Shown here: in pieces, positions 63,262-64,000 of the stretch
How the letters are laid out: each line of letters opens with the position of its first letter
Numbering within the stretch: the first letter of the stretch is position 1
From: Chloroflexota bacterium
GTDB lineage: Bacteria > Chloroflexota > Anaerolineae > Aggregatilineales > J027
Length of the DNA: 64,000 nt
NCBI GenBank assembly: GCA_013112715.1
Contig: JABFGB010000018.1
Location: forward strand, 1-64,000
Direction: 5' to 3'
The notes under the pieces: generated by a model
Database searches by the model: none
What the model was told of the DNA's origin: nothing
What the model saw: only the letters and a program-made list of their open reading frames with translations
Translations under genes and position numbers: made by a program

Positions 63262-64000
63262 CTAATTGGGAACGGCGACAGGCCCACCCGCCAGTTCTAC
63301 ATAATCCATCGCCACTCGTTCGTCAGCAGCGACCTGCAAAATCTCACTCAACATTTCGGCGATCAGCGAAGCTTTATATTCCGCATCCCGCATTGACCAC
63401 GTGCGCGATTTAATTTCGAGATAGGTATGGTCGGCTTTGGGTTTTAGGAAGTTATCGAGATTGACATAGAATTGAACGCCTTTATACAAAATACTCCAGC
63501 GGCGGCGCTCTTTGGTAATCTCACGTTCCTCTGCCCCCCGAAAATATTCGTGATAGAAACGCAACGGGCGATCCGCCGGGGCGTAAAATTGTGAATGGGA
63601 AAGCAGGACAGCCTGATCAAATTCACGTTCTTTGGTCGGCGAGGTATAGGTCAGGCGTGTGCGTACTCCGGTCACTTCATTGGCTTCATCCAATGTGTCA
63701 TCTTCACGATAGCGCACCCGTGACCCATCGTTAAATAGGAAATAGGTATCGTATTGACGATAACGGGTTTCTTTGACGATTTGCACATCCGGGTGTTCCA
63801 ACAACCGCCGCAACATTTCGGGATGATCGAAGCGCGTCTTCAGCTGAATCTCAAAACTCTCTTGGCGCTGGAAACTGGCAATCGAGAGCAGTTTGGACAT
63901 AATGTTGCCGGAATATTCGCGGATATATTTGTCAATCTGCACCGCAATAGTCTGCGCCTGTTCCAAGATGGGTGGCAGATCAATCGTCAATAATTGGCGA
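63262..64000 (-). CDS. CYTH-like (triphosphate tunnel fold) protein, 5' end likely beyond window
   Basis: The frame remains open to the right edge. A TTG at 63990 is the first possible start inside the window but has no ribosome site, so the true start is probably outside. The visible 242 residues contain CYTH-type charged strands: 'RYRQYDTYFLFNDGSRVRYR', 'EREITKERRRWSILYKGV' and 'HTYLEIKSRTWS'. CYTH proteins bind triphosphates in a tunnel (adenylate cyclase, thiamine or polyphosphate-related). The classical N-terminal ExExK is not visible. It ends 3 nt before the frame of the PLP enzyme gene, which may be co-transcribed. Confidence 0.6.
   Translation of the reverse strand, partial: RQLLTIDLPPILEQAQTIAVQIDKYIREYSGNIMSKLLSIASFQRQESFEIQLKTRFDHPEMLRRLLEHPDVQIVKETRYRQYDTYFLFNDGSRVRYREDDTLDEANEVTGVRTRLTYTSPTKEREFDQAVLLSHSQFYAPADRPLRFYHEYFRGAEEREITKERRRWSILYKGVQFYVNLDNFLKPKADHTYLEIKSRTWSMRDAEYKASLIAEMLSEILQVAADERVAMDYVELAGGPVAVPN

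Overview
The window is a dense, roughly 50-55% GC bacterial chromosome segment with no rRNA, tRNA or CRISPR array. The gene set points to Chloroflexota, probably an Anaerolineae-like lineage. Evidence: an RpoC with a long coiled-coil insertion near its N-terminus and an acidic tail; LysM/L,D-transpeptidase wall proteins; many secreted PPC-domain proteins; mevalonate kinase; an ADP-forming acyl-CoA synthetase fusion; XisH/XisI; and a recA gene behind a Gram-positive-type LexA box (GAAC-N4-GTTC). The taxon is an inference from gene content, not from a marker comparison.

Layout. 1-5.3 kb holds envelope and secreted proteins: a tandem pair of DUF4139-type proteins (the first cut by the window edge), a PPC-domain protein, a LysM protein and a LysM/L,D-transpeptidase. 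5.5-10.4 kb is an ArsR-type regulator with a perfect 18-bp palindrome at its start, followed by two ABC exporter half-subunits with the hallmarks of a heterodimer having one degenerate ATP site. 10.4-15.9 kb is a membrane/secreted protease cluster: a PrsW-like protein, an unknown one-TM protein, a trypsin-like protease with repeated Ig-like modules, a 53-aa membrane peptide, and an A24 prepilin-peptidase-like protein whose zinc module is replaced by a GH18-like domain. 15.9-18.8 kb encodes a large PAS/GAF sensor kinase. 18.9-20.2 kb is a TnpB-only insertion element with related hairpins at both ends.

20.3-38.3 kb is mostly housekeeping: cysteine desulfurase plus MnmA, a double-hotdog thioesterase, ADP-forming acyl-CoA synthetase plus a Pta-regulatory-domain protein, enolase and pyruvate kinase, TlyA with VOC and GNAT genes, a UbiA-type prenyltransferase with mevalonate kinase, and gyrA. 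A lower-GC patch carrying a small membrane peptide and a PP2C-like protein without its metal ligands follows. 38.4-46.3 kb has rpoC without rpoB beside it, a GNAT, a DsbA-like oxidoreductase and recA with a textbook promoter and SOS operator. 46.3-57.3 kb has a secreted PPC/YfaP-like protein, an M23 peptidase paired with a beta-propeller protein, a flavin monooxygenase with an SDR, rnc, and a membrane-anchored EEP phosphatase. 57.4-64 kb has an S1-domain protein, VKOR, moeA, an FHA-winged-helix regulator, a XisH-XisI-unknown trio, a D-threonine-aldolase-like PLP enzyme and a CYTH-like protein running off the edge.

Most distinctive: the protease cluster with its GH18-like/prepilin peptidase fusion, the pseudo-PP2C beside a second LexA-like box, the heterodimeric exporter with its operator, and the XisHI trio.
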